Positions 53,243 through 62,445 of a stretch of 64,000 nt of DNA are shown here, one piece after another (the stretch's first letter is position 1; each line of letters opens with the position of its first letter). This stretch comes from Streptomyces sp. MST-110588. GTDB lineage: Bacteria > Actinomycetota > Actinomycetes > Streptomycetales > Streptomycetaceae. Made by a program: the position numbers and the translations under genes. Under the pieces are notes generated by a model. It saw nothing but the letters and a program-made list of their open reading frames with translations, was not told where the DNA came from and searched no databases. The stretch is taken from assembly GCF_022695595.1 (NCBI RefSeq), contig NZ_CP074380.1:5333501-5397500 (forward strand), given 5' to 3'.

Positions 53243-54262
53243 TCAAGCCGCCGGCCCCTGCATGTGCGCGCTGACCCACTGGATGGTGCCCAGCCCCATC
53301 CCCTCCACATAGGTGTGCGCGCTGTGCGTGCCACCAGGGACGAGCTGGAGCCGGGTCCGTACCGGCCCCCGCCCGTACCGGGCGAGGAACTTCCTGACCT
53401 TGGGCAGGACCGTCCCCTCGCCCGTACCGTCCTGGAAGGCGAGGTAGACCTCGGGCCCGCCCTTCCTGATCAGCCGCTGCGCCAGTACCTCCGGATTGTT
53501 TTCCCGCTGCTGACGGGCGTGGCCGTTCCACAGCGGCGAGTCGGGCACGATATCGGGCCCGTTGGGAATGGCGACCGCGAACTTGTCGGGGTATTGGAGG
53601 GCGTTCTTCAGCGATACGAAGCCGCCCGACGAAGACCCCATCATGGCCCAGCCCTTCCGGGTGTTCAGGGTGCGGAAATTCGCGCGTACGAGATCCGGTA
53701 CGTCCTGGCTGAGCCACGTACCGATCTTCGGCTGACCAGGGATGTCGCTGCCGTCGTAATACTGCCTGGCATCCGGGTTCAGCACCGGCATGACGACGAT
53801 GAAGGGCAGGCTCTTGCCCTCCTTCGACCACCGGGCGAGGTTCTCCTCCAACTTCAGGTCGGCGCCGATCCAGTAATTGACGGGATATCCGGGGCCGCCG
53901 GGCAGCGCCACCATCACGGGAAAGCCCTTGTCCGCGTTCCGCTTCTCGTAATACTCCGGCGGCGCCCACACCCACACCTTTCCGGTGAACCCCGACTTGG
54001 GGCCGCGGTAGGTGGTCACGCCGATGGGGGTGTTGCCGCCGGCGCCGCCGACCCTGCGCTGCTCCTTGAAGGAGATCGGGTGGGTGGGCATGAGCGCCAG
54101 CGACCGCTTGCCCGGCGGGGCGGCCTTGCGGGAGGCGGTCCCCGGGGAGTCGCCGAAACGTACGGGAGCCTTCGGGGCGTCCTCCGTGCTGCAGCCCGCC
54201 GTACAGGCGAGTGCGGCCAGAGCGATCAGTGATGCCACCCCACTGCGGATGTTCTTGCGCAC
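53243..54262 (-). CDS. Esterase-family (PF00756) lipoprotein, alpha/beta hydrolase
   Basis: A 339-aa product. The GTG at 54262 follows AGGAGAGG; an ATG at 54280 is in frame but has no site. Lipoprotein signal: basic start (RKNIRS), core SLIALAALACTA, lipobox TAGC. The fold has GKVWVWAPPEYYEKR, VMVALPGGPGYPVNYW, nucleophile in MMGSSSGGF and His in PGGTHSAHTY. Close relatives are mycolyltransferase-like esterases and carbohydrate esterases (esterase D type) that act on surface polymers or small esters outside the membrane. Substrate unknown. Confidence 0.9.
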   Translation of the reverse strand: MRKNIRSGVASLIALAALACTAGCSTEDAPKAPVRFGDSPGTASRKAAPPGKRSLALMPTHPISFKEQRRVGGAGGNTPIGVTTYRGPKSGFTGKVWVWAPPEYYEKRNADKGFPVMVALPGGPGYPVNYWIGADLKLEENLARWSKEGKSLPFIVVMPVLNPDARQYYDGSDIPGQPKIGTWLSQDVPDLVRANFRTLNTRKGWAMMGSSSGGFVSLKNALQYPDKFAVAIPNGPDIVPDSPLWNGHARQQRENNPEVLAQRLIRKGGPEVYLAFQDGTGEGTVLPKVRKFLARYGRGPVRTRLQLVPGGTHSAHTYVEGMGLGTIQWVSAHMQGPAA

Positions 54263-54535
54263 GGGACCTCTCCTCGCCATCAGGCCGACCACCGACCGGC
54301 TGCCCAACAAGAGGGCACGGGGCCGCCCTCGGGTTTCTCTCTCCCCACCCCCAAGTGGCCCACACCGCCCACCCCGTTGCGGCCCCACCACCGTGACCTG
54401 CGCGGTTTACCCCAGGCAACAGTCACCTTTGCCATGATTTTCACGTGATTTTCCCGGTGAACATTCCGAATGCTCCGGCGAATACCCAAGAGCGTGCATT
54501 CCGGGACAACGAGCTATGAACCGTATTCTCTCGGT

Positions 54536-56869
54536 ATGACCTGGTCGCGAGCGCTCAAGCAAACCGCCCGCTCCGGGCTGACCATCGAGCGCGCCAAGCT
54601 CACCCCGCTCATCGCCGTCCGCGGCTCCGCCGGCGTCGCCGTCGTCATCGGCCTGTGCCTGTGGCTCGGCGACCCGGCCCTCGCCGTCTCCTCCGCCTTC
54701 GGCGCCTTCTCTGCCGGCATCGCCACCTTCCAGCGGAGCTGGCGACCGCGCCCGGTCCTGGCGCTGGCCGTCGCCGGCGGTCTTGCGGTCTCCACCTTCC
54801 TCGGCTATCTGGCCGCCGCGCACTTCGTCGGCTTCCTGGCCCTGCTCACCGTATGGACGTTCCTGGCGGGCATGGCCTGGGCCGTCGGACCGGTCTCCGG
54901 ACTGGTCGGTACGCAGACCGTCGCCGTCATGCTCGTCACCGTCACCCTGCCGACCTCCCTGCTCGGCGCGCTGGAGCACGCCGCGATCATCGCCTTCGGC
55001 GGTCTGGTGCAGGCCACGCTCATCGTCGTCTTCCCCGTACGGCCCTGGGGAGCGCAGCGCGACGCGCTCGCCGACGCGCTGGCGGCGGAGGCGGACTACG
55101 CGCGCCGGCTGCGGCACGACCCGGTGGCCCCCTTCGACCCGCAGCCCCTGATGGACGCCCGGCTCGCCTCCGCGGTGACCCCGCGTCAGGCGAAACGGCG
55201 CCCGGTCCAGCTCCACGGTCCGCGCGGACTCGCCGAGCAGGTCAGGCCCGTACTGGCCGCGCTGGCCGACCCGGTCGTCGGCGTGCCGCCGGAAGGTCCC
55301 GAGCGGGACCGCGTACGGGAACTGCTCGGCGCCGCCGGCACCGTACTGGACGCCGTGGCACACGCTATCCGGCACGCCGGACCCGTCCGGCTGCCCCCCG
55401 AGGCGATGGCCGTCCTCGAAGTCTTCGAGAAGGGGCCGACGCTCAGCGGCGCGGCCCGCCGCTCGGCGCTGCGCCTGATCTCCCTCCTGGCCGACGCCGT
55501 CGAACTCACCGACGAGCCGGTCCAGGCCACCCGCCCCACCACAAAGGCCGAACGCGGGCACCTGCTACGGCCCTCGGTACCCAGGCTGATCCCCGTGGCG
55601 CTGCGCTCCCTGCGCCGCGAGGCCCGCTGGTCCTCACGCATCCTCCGGCACGCGCTGCGGGTCAGCGCGGTCGCCGCCACGGGCTACCTGATCGGCCACG
55701 CACTCCCCTTGGGACACGGCTACTGGGCGCCGCTGGCCTCCGTCATGATCATGCGCCCCGACTTCGGGCAGACGTACTCGCGCGGCGTCGCCCGCTTCAT
55801 CGGCACCCTGGCCGGGGTCGCGGTCGGCGGCACGGTGACGGCCCTGACGCATCCGCACCCCTACGTCTGCGCCGCGCTGGCCGTCTGCTGCGTCCTGCTG
55901 ATGTACCTGCTGCTGCGTACGGGCGTCTCGGTGACCTCCGCCGTCGTGGCCGCGTACGTCGTCTTCCTGCTCGGCATCGCCGGCGCCGGCTGGGAACAGA
56001 CCGTCCAGGAACGCGTGGTCCTGACCCTCCTCGGCGGGCTGCTCGCCATGCTCTCCTACGCCCTCTTCCCCGCCTGGGAGACGCCCCGGCTGCGCGAGCG
56101 CCTGGCCCAGTGGCTGGAGGCCAACGGCCGCTACGCCCTTGCCGTCTTCGACGCCTGCGCCAGGCCCGCCGACCGCCGCCCCCGCCAGGTCCGCGAAGCG
56201 CTGCTGGACGCCCGCGCGGCCCGCGCCGCCTGGGAGGAGAGCGAGTCGCGCGCCGAGAAGGAACCGGTACGGCACCGCGGGCTCTCTTTGCGTGCCGCCG
56301 CGGCGGCTCAGTCCGCGCTGTCCGCCATGGGGCGGGTGACGATGCTCCTGGAGGCCCATCTGCCCGAACGGGACGCGGCGCCCTCTCCGGGGGCCGAGGT
56401 GTTCGTGGCCGAGCTGCGCCGCTCGCTGGAGGATGCCGCCCAGGCCGTACGGGAACGGCGCGACCTGGACTGGAGCGCGCTGCGTGCCGCGTGGGAGACG
56501 TGGCGGGGGTGGCGCGAGGGCTTCGATGAGCTTGGTGGGGTCGGGAGCTCTGGGGACTCCGGTGGTTCTGGCGAGACCGGTGGTCCTGTCGGGTCCGGTG
56601 GTTCTGGCGGGAGTAGTGCTTCTGACGGGAGCAGTGGCTCCGACGGTGTCGCGCTGCGGGCCGCGGACCTCCTCATCGACGCACTGGAGGACCTGGCCGA
56701 GGCGCTGTCCCGCGGTCCGGGAGGCCGCAACCGCGCGACACGTACGGGGAGCGACGGCGCGGGGCGGCGCGGTGGCGGGGGGAGCGGCGGCGGAGGCGGC
56801 AGTGGTCCCGATGGCGATCCCGGGGATAATGGTCACGACGGCCAGGGCGCGTCACGTACCGAGCGCTGA
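54536..56869 (+). CDS. FUSC-family membrane protein (aromatic acid exporter-like)
   Basis: A 777-aa protein with two membrane bundles (about 20-165 and 370-525), each followed by a soluble helical region, as in FUSC/YccS/AaeB proteins that export aromatic acids or polyanions. YWAPLASVMIMRPDFGQTYSRGVARFIGTLAGVAVGG is the typical FUSC core. The last 100 residues are Gly/Ser-rich (GGSGGSSASDGSSGS; GGGGSGGGGGSG) with an acidic helix in between. The ATG at 54536 has no ribosome binding site, and TATTCT (54524-54529) is placed as a -10 for a leaderless message. The frame opens further upstream, without support. Confidence 0.9.
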   Translation: MTWSRALKQTARSGLTIERAKLTPLIAVRGSAGVAVVIGLCLWLGDPALAVSSAFGAFSAGIATFQRSWRPRPVLALAVAGGLAVSTFLGYLAAAHFVGFLALLTVWTFLAGMAWAVGPVSGLVGTQTVAVMLVTVTLPTSLLGALEHAAIIAFGGLVQATLIVVFPVRPWGAQRDALADALAAEADYARRLRHDPVAPFDPQPLMDARLASAVTPRQAKRRPVQLHGPRGLAEQVRPVLAALADPVVGVPPEGPERDRVRELLGAAGTVLDAVAHAIRHAGPVRLPPEAMAVLEVFEKGPTLSGAARRSALRLISLLADAVELTDEPVQATRPTTKAERGHLLRPSVPRLIPVALRSLRREARWSSRILRHALRVSAVAATGYLIGHALPLGHGYWAPLASVMIMRPDFGQTYSRGVARFIGTLAGVAVGGTVTALTHPHPYVCAALAVCCVLLMYLLLRTGVSVTSAVVAAYVVFLLGIAGAGWEQTVQERVVLTLLGGLLAMLSYALFPAWETPRLRERLAQWLEANGRYALAVFDACARPADRRPRQVREALLDARAARAAWEESESRAEKEPVRHRGLSLRAAAAAQSALSAMGRVTMLLEAHLPERDAAPSPGAEVFVAELRRSLEDAAQAVRERRDLDWSALRAAWETWRGWREGFDELGGVGSSGDSGGSGETGGPVGSGGSGGSSASDGSSGSDGVALRAADLLIDALEDLAEALSRGPGGRNRATRTGSDGAGRRGGGGSGGGGGSGPDGDPGDNGHDGQGASRTER

Positions 56870-57154
56870 GCCCGGGCCCGCGGGCGCGGGCCGCCGACCG
56901 GACGGGTCCGCCCAGCGTCAGGTCTCGGCCCGCCACGTCTCGGCCCCGACGGGCGGGTGGGCGGCGAGTCGGCTGACGGGCCGGCCGACGACCCGGCCGG
57001 ACTCGGCGGAACCGTTTGGCCCCGCCTGTAGTCTTGGTAATTGCCCCCAATTGACGCCCTTGGCAAGCCATTGGTGCCGTCTGGGCCGCGATGTCCGAGG
57101 GTCCTTCCCCGGGAGGACCTGTCGTCCAGTCGAGAGAGAGCAAGCGAACTCCCC

Positions 57155-58237
57155 ATGGCGTCCAGCACTTCGTCCGGAACGTACGACATAGGCATCGACC
57201 TCGGCACCGCCAACACCCTGGTGTACGCACGCGGCAAGGGCGTCGTGCTCAACGAGCCGTCGGTCGTCGCCGTCGATGCGACGGGCGCGGTGATCGCGGT
57301 CGGCGCGGAGGCCAAACGGACCATCGGCCGTACGCCTTCCGGCATCACCGCGATGCGTCCCCTCAGGGAGGGCGTCATCGCCGACTTCGACGCCGCCGAG
57401 CAGATGCTGCGCGCCCTGATGAAGAAGGCCCTGCCCACCCGCCGCTTCTCCAGGCCGCGCGTCGTCATATGTGTGCCTTCCGGGATCACCGGCGTCGAAC
57501 GGCGCGCGGTCATCGACTCCGCCAGGGGAGCCGGCGCCCGCGAAGTGCACTTGATCGAGGAACCGATGGCGGCGGCGATCGGCGCCGGACTGCCGGTCGC
57601 CGAGCCGGTCGGCTGCATGGTGGTGGACATCGGCGGCGGTACGACCGAGGTCGCCGTCATCTCCATGGGCGGCATCGTCACCGCACAGTCCGTACGGGTC
57701 GCGGGCGACGCGCTGGACGCCGCGATCGGCTCGTACGTGAAGAAGAAGCACTCCATGGCCATCGGGGAGCGCACCGCCGAGGAAATCAAGATCGCGATCG
57801 GCTCCGCGGCCTGGACCCCGGTCGGCGTCGACGAGGAGGGCGAACCCGACCGCCCCTCCTCCTTCACCGTACGGGGGCGTGACCACGTCAGCGGACTGCC
57901 GCGGGTCCAGGAGATCACCGAGGAGGAGATCCGCCAGGCGCTGGCCGAACCGGTGGACGCGATCGTGCAGGCCGTCCACCGCACCCTGGACGAGTGCCCG
58001 CCCGAGCTGTCCGGCGACATCATCGAACAGGGCATAGCGCTCACCGGTGGCGGCGCGCTGCTGCGCGGCCTCGGCCAGCGGCTGCGGCAGGAGATGGGCG
58101 TGCCGGTGGTGGTCGCGGACGAGCCGCTGGACTGCGTGGTCAACGGGACGGGCAAGTGCGTGGAGGAGTTCGCCACACTTCGGGGGCTGTTGGCCGGCGC
58201 CAAGGAACAGCCGCGCAGGACCGTACAGAGGGTCTGA
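57155..58237 (+). CDS. mbl: MreB/Mbl-family actin-like protein
   Basis: A 360-aa bacterial actin. Nucleotide-binding motifs are present: DIGIDLGTANTLVY (residues 11-24), EEPMAAAIGAGLPV, VVDIGGGTTEVAVIS and LTGGGALLRGLGQRL. Compared with MreB (about 345 aa) it has an insert of about 20 residues (AAWTPVGVDEEGEPDRPSS) in subdomain IIB. It is not followed by mreCD, rodA or a PBP gene, so it is the Mbl-type paralogue rather than MreB. In Streptomyces these proteins act in aerial hyphae and spore walls. ATG at 57155 with a weak GAGAGAGAG site upstream. Confidence 0.93.
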   Translation: MASSTSSGTYDIGIDLGTANTLVYARGKGVVLNEPSVVAVDATGAVIAVGAEAKRTIGRTPSGITAMRPLREGVIADFDAAEQMLRALMKKALPTRRFSRPRVVICVPSGITGVERRAVIDSARGAGAREVHLIEEPMAAAIGAGLPVAEPVGCMVVDIGGGTTEVAVISMGGIVTAQSVRVAGDALDAAIGSYVKKKHSMAIGERTAEEIKIAIGSAAWTPVGVDEEGEPDRPSSFTVRGRDHVSGLPRVQEITEEEIRQALAEPVDAIVQAVHRTLDECPPELSGDIIEQGIALTGGGALLRGLGQRLRQEMGVPVVVADEPLDCVVNGTGKCVEEFATLRGLLAGAKEQPRRTVQRV

Positions 58238-58546
58238 CGAGCCCCGGCGCCGGCGCCGACACCGCGCCCGGCGCCGGTTCCTGCCCACCCTTCCGGACCC
58301 TGCCGGACCCTTCCGGCCTCGGTTCCTGCCCCACTCCGTCCGGCCCCGGCTCCGTTTCCGCCCGTTCGCGATGCTCCGTAACAGGACCTGCGCCTTCTAC
58401 GAACGCAGCCGTCGGCCTCGGTCACCTGACCTGCGGGTCCGCAAGGAGGACGACACTTCAACAGATCCACGCCGTCGAGCACGAACTCGATCGCGGGGGA
58501 TCCCCGCACTCCTGCCATCCGTACGCGATCCCCTTACGCGATCTCC
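58238..58546. other. 309-bp gap between convergent mbl and TetR genes
   Basis: C-rich low-complexity sequence with repeats such as CCTTCCGGACCCTGCCGGACCC and TTACGCGATCTCC. Some short inverted repeats could act as terminators, but none stands out. No gene is seen. Confidence 0.5.
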
Positions 58547-59431
58547 TTACGCGGACCCGGCAGCAGCCGCCCGCCGCCGCTCGATGAAGACCTCCAGCCC
58601 GTCAAGGATGCGCTCCAGGCCGAACTGCAGCGCCTGGTCACGTGAGGTGCCGGTCTCGGCGGACGCGACGGCGGCGGCGAGGGCGGGGTAGCGGTCGGAA
58701 CGGCCGACGAGCAGCTCGTTCAGCGCCGCGCTCATGACCTCCTCGGCCCCTTGCGCCCGTGTGCTGCCCACGCCCATCGAGGCCGACACCTGAGTGAGGG
58801 TCCGGATGTGACCGCTCACGATGAGGACGGCGTCGAGCCGTTCGCCGCCGTTCAGTCCCGTGTCCGCGAGGGCGGCCAGCGCGCGCTCGGTCCAGCCGAG
58901 TTCGTTGGGGCCCATGACGCGCGGGCCCATGGTCGCGCTCAGGAGCCAGGGGTGGCGGCGGAATACGGCCAGGAGCTGAACGGCCCACTCCCGCAACGCG
59001 GCCCGCCAGCCGGTGTCCGGCCCGGTGCCCGACCCGGGGGCCGGTCCGGTGTCCGCACCAGTCTCTGCGCCGACCTGCCCGCCGCCCTCACCGCCGGCCG
59101 CGCCCGCCTCCAGGCTGGGCACCTCCAGGCTGGGCACCTCCAGGTTGGGCGGCTCGCCCATCGCCGTGTCGATCATCAGGGCGACCAGCTCCGACTTGCC
59201 CGGTACATACCGGTACAAAGACATCTTGGTGAACTCCAGTTCACCCGCGACCCGCTGCATGGACACCGCCGCGAGCCCGCCCAGGTCGGCGATGGCGATG
59301 GCGGTGCGGGTGATCCGGTCCAGGCTCAGAGCCGGCTTGGGGCCGCGGCTGGGGCGTTCCCGCCCGCCCCACAGCAACTCCACGCTGCCCGCCTGGTCCC
59401 CGAAAACGCTGATCTTCCTGTCTTCAGCCAC
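58547..59431 (-). CDS. TetR-family transcriptional regulator
   Basis: A 294-aa regulator. The HTH (residues about 35-85: ALSLDRITRTAIAIADLGGLAAVSMQRVAGELEFTKMSLYRYVPGKSELVALM) is clear; the effector domain matches TetR proteins with a tetracenomycin/TetR_C-type C-terminus (LLAVFRRHPWLLSA). Between them lies a Gly/Thr/Pro-rich spacer with a repeated LEVPS unit (about 97-145), longer than usual. It diverges from an FAD monooxygenase; two direct repeats between them are probably its operators. It likely represses the monooxygenase and is released by an aromatic or polyketide ligand. Confidence 0.93.
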   Translation of the reverse strand: MAEDRKISVFGDQAGSVELLWGGRERPSRGPKPALSLDRITRTAIAIADLGGLAAVSMQRVAGELEFTKMSLYRYVPGKSELVALMIDTAMGEPPNLEVPSLEVPSLEAGAAGGEGGGQVGAETGADTGPAPGSGTGPDTGWRAALREWAVQLLAVFRRHPWLLSATMGPRVMGPNELGWTERALAALADTGLNGGERLDAVLIVSGHIRTLTQVSASMGVGSTRAQGAEEVMSAALNELLVGRSDRYPALAAAVASAETGTSRDQALQFGLERILDGLEVFIERRRAAAAGSA

Positions 59432-59448
59432 TCCCGCATTTTAAAACT

Positions 59449-59486
59449 GTGTCCGTGGTATACAGATCAGTGTCCGCCGGATACAG
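59449..59486. promoter_or_regulatory. Tandem TetR operators between regulator and monooxygenase
   Basis: GTGTCCGTGGTATACAG (59449-59465) and GTGTCCGCCGGATACAG (59470-59486) match at 14 of 17 positions and start 21 bp apart, two helical turns. They lie just upstream of both divergent start codons. Confidence 0.7.
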
Positions 59487-59533
59487 TTTCTCTCGTCAAG
59501 CCAACACCCGACACCCGACGCAAGGAGCGCAAA

Positions 59534-60904
59534 ATGCCCTCTACAACCACGCGCGCAACACGACTGGCCCCCTCACCCAGCCCACCCGTCCGTCCCACCC
59601 AACCCGGCCACCCCTCCACCACCCCCGCTCCCCGGTCCGGACGTCCCGCCGGTCCGAGCGTCCTCATCTCCGGGGCGAGCGTCGCCGGTCCGGCCCTGGC
59701 GTACTGGCTCAGGCGGTACGGCTACCGCCCCACCGTGGTCGAAGTGGCACCGGCCCTGCGCGACGGCGGCTTCGCGGTCGACTTCCGTGGGGCCGCGCAT
59801 CTCACCGTGCTGGAGCGCATGGGGATCCTGGACCGGATCCGGCAGCACACCACCGGCGGCGGCAGCCCCATGACCTTCATAGACACTCAGGGACGCGAGC
59901 TGGCCTCGCTCCCCGCCGAGTTCGCGGCCGGCGAGCTGGAGATCCTCCGCTCCACCCTCTCCCGCCTCCTGTACGAGCACAGCGCGCAAGCCCCCACCCC
60001 GCACCACCGGCCCGGGTATACAACCGAGGCCACCCCACCCACCGAGTACGTCTTCGGTGACTCCATAACCTCCATGACCGAGACCGCGACCGGCGTAGAG
60101 GTCACCTTCGAACGGAGCGCCCCGCGCATCTTCGACCTGGTGATCGGCGCGGACGGCCTGCACTCCACCGTCCGCCGGCTGGCCTTCGGCCCCGAGGAGG
60201 ATTTCGTCGGCCACCTCGGTTACTACGTCGCGGGCTGGGACCTGACCGCCGGCTCGGACATCAGCGACCGGTCGGTGGGCTATGGCGAGCCCGGCCGGAT
60301 GGTCAGTGTGGGCCGGATGCCCCGACGCACCACCGAGGCGGGTTACCACGGGGAGGTCTTCGTCGTCTTCGCGTCCAAGAAGCTGGCGTACGACCGACGC
60401 GACCCGCAGGCACAGAAGCAGCTCATAGCCCAGGCGTACGCCGGAGCCGGCTGGAGAACGGCGGAGCTGATCGACACCTTGTGGGAGGCACAGAACCTCT
60501 ACTTCGACTCCATCAGCCGGGTCGACATACCCACCTGGTCCAAGGGCCGCATCACCCTCCTCGGCGACGCCGCGTACGGGGCGACGCTCGGCGGGATGGG
60601 CACCGGCGCGGCGATCGTGGGCGCGTACGTACTCGCGGGCGAGCTGGCCGCCGCCGACGGCGACCACCGCCGCGCCTTCTCCCGCTACGAACAGCTCATG
60701 CGCCCCTACGTCACACAGTGCCAGCAGGGCGGCCAAGGCGTCGGCGAGTTCCTGGCCCCCCGCACCGCCGAAGGAATCGAGACGCGCAACCACATGCTGA
60801 ACGACCCCGACCAACTGGCAGCCATGTTCCAACAGGGCCACGACATCTCAGCCGACATCACCCTGCCCCTCTATCCCTACCCCTCCCTGCACCCCACCCA
60901 GTAG
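59534..60904 (+). CDS. FAD-dependent monooxygenase (aromatic hydroxylase type)
   Basis: A 456-aa PHBH-fold flavoprotein. A Pro/Thr-rich start of 40 residues leads to the FAD motif VLISGASVAGPALAYWLRRYG; further marks are the DG motif IGADGLHSTVRRLAF and the second FAD motif TLLGDAAYGATLGGMGTGAAI. AAGGAGCGC precedes the ATG. Such enzymes hydroxylate or epoxidise aromatic or polyketide compounds, or degrade antibiotics such as tetracyclines and rifamycins (TetX/Rox group). With a divergent TetR regulator, induction by its own substrate is likely. The substrate cannot be read from sequence. Confidence 0.93.
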   Translation: MPSTTTRATRLAPSPSPPVRPTQPGHPSTTPAPRSGRPAGPSVLISGASVAGPALAYWLRRYGYRPTVVEVAPALRDGGFAVDFRGAAHLTVLERMGILDRIRQHTTGGGSPMTFIDTQGRELASLPAEFAAGELEILRSTLSRLLYEHSAQAPTPHHRPGYTTEATPPTEYVFGDSITSMTETATGVEVTFERSAPRIFDLVIGADGLHSTVRRLAFGPEEDFVGHLGYYVAGWDLTAGSDISDRSVGYGEPGRMVSVGRMPRRTTEAGYHGEVFVVFASKKLAYDRRDPQAQKQLIAQAYAGAGWRTAELIDTLWEAQNLYFDSISRVDIPTWSKGRITLLGDAAYGATLGGMGTGAAIVGAYVLAGELAAADGDHRRAFSRYEQLMRPYVTQCQQGGQGVGEFLAPRTAEGIETRNHMLNDPDQLAAMFQQGHDISADITLPLYPYPSLHPTQ

Positions 60905-60912
60905 CTGTCCCT

Positions 60913-62150
60913 TCAGGCGAGCCCCAGCGCGAATCCGGCGAATCCCGTGGCCAAGGCTCCCGCGGCGATCCGCTGTGCCCGGGTCACTCCGGTCCAAGGC
61001 GCCTCGAACCGGCGGGTGGCCCGCGCGATCACCACGAGGAGAACCGCGAACAGAGGCAGCCAGGGAAGCCGCGTCAGCATCCACGCGGGGAAGTCCGGCG
61101 CGGTGGTCAGCCCGTGCACCGTTCCCAGGAAGGCCGTAGGGACGGCAGCGGCGAGCATCGCGGTCTGGTGCCAGCAAAGAATCGTCATGGCAGAGCCGTT
61201 GACCGCCGAAACCGGAGCCCACAGAGCGGGTTTCCGCAACAGCGCCGCGATACGGTCCCGCAGCAGAATGGCCGCCCCGGACTGCGCGGCGGCCAGGGCG
61301 ATGACCAAGAGCGACGGTGGATGGGAATTCGTACGGTCCTGCCCGGGGACCCCGACCATGCTCGCCGGGTAATGGAACACCAGCAACAGCACAACAAAGA
61401 CCGCCGTCCCGCCCACGAACAGCAGCCAGGCCCCCCGCCGCCCGAGCCGCTTCTCGCCCCAGGAAACCCCCAACTGATAGGCGAACATCCACCCGGGAAA
61501 CAGACTGATCAGCCCGACCCATTCAGGTACCGACGCGGCGAAAGGACCGTAACGCAGGAAGTCCACGACCGCGATGGTCGCCGCCAGCGGCGCCGCCGCC
61601 CACCCACCGAGCCGCCGGGAGGCCGCCACACAATAGGGAGTCAGCGCGGTCACCACGGCATACACGCACACGAACCACAACGGCTGCACGACCAGCGTCG
61701 CCCCGGTGCGCAACGTCACCAAAGGCACCCCGACCGCGTACAACAGCGGCGCCAGCAACGCCCAGACCGCCGTCACCCCCACCGCGGGCCGAATCAACCG
61801 GGCCAGCCGCCCCCGAATCCACGCCCCCGTCGACTCCCCCGCCCCTGCGCCCGCCGGTACGACTGCACCGAGGCAAAACCACCCACAAGGAAAAACAGGC
61901 CCAGCATCTGCAACACCCAGGTGATGGGCGCCAGAGGGGCAAAACTCGACAACGGACTCTCGTTGTGCAACGCGCCGTCCGCATCCCGCGCGAGCCCCCC
62001 GATAAGCCAGTGCCCGGTCGGCACGGCAAGCAACGCCAGCGCCCGCAAACCGTCAATAGCACGATCCCGCTGCCCCGGAGCAACATTTCCACCGCTACTG
62101 ATGACACCTGACGGCAGCATTCTCGGCCGAAGTCGTTCAGGTAGACTCAC
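60913..62150 (-). pseudogene. Acyltransferase-3 family membrane protein gene, frameshifted
   Basis: From GTG 62150 the product starts RDRAIDGLRALALLAVPTGHW, the acyltransferase-3 signature, then a first helix pair, and goes out of frame after SVQSYRR near 61850. The remaining eight or so helices (AVGVTAVWALLAPLLYAVG ... FAGFALGLA, stop at 60913) continue in the next frame. One more base in the C-rich block 61836-61852 gives a continuous 412-aa protein with about ten helices. The family O-acylates surface glycans, peptidoglycan or antibiotics. Convergent with the monooxygenase, 8 bp apart. Real shift or homopolymer error is undecided. Confidence 0.85.
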
Positions 62151-62445
62151 GCGTTCGCTTTTCTCTTCGGAAGCGGCATGCCGACACCCCGCTCATCACC
62201 CGAGCAGAAGCCGGCAACTCGACCACTCAATGCTCAGCCGAAGCGAAAAATCCCACAGTAAGGCCAGCGCCCCAACCATGGTGGTGCTGACTGCACTTCC
62301 CCCCAGGGGGCCACCCCCCGCTCCCACGGGGGCCTGCCGCAGTGACATGCAGCACCACCCGGCCACGCTCCATACGCACAAGGACCCACATCGGACCCGG
62401 AGCAAGACACCGAAGCGGGCGCGGCTGCCACTCGGCCGCTGGTCT

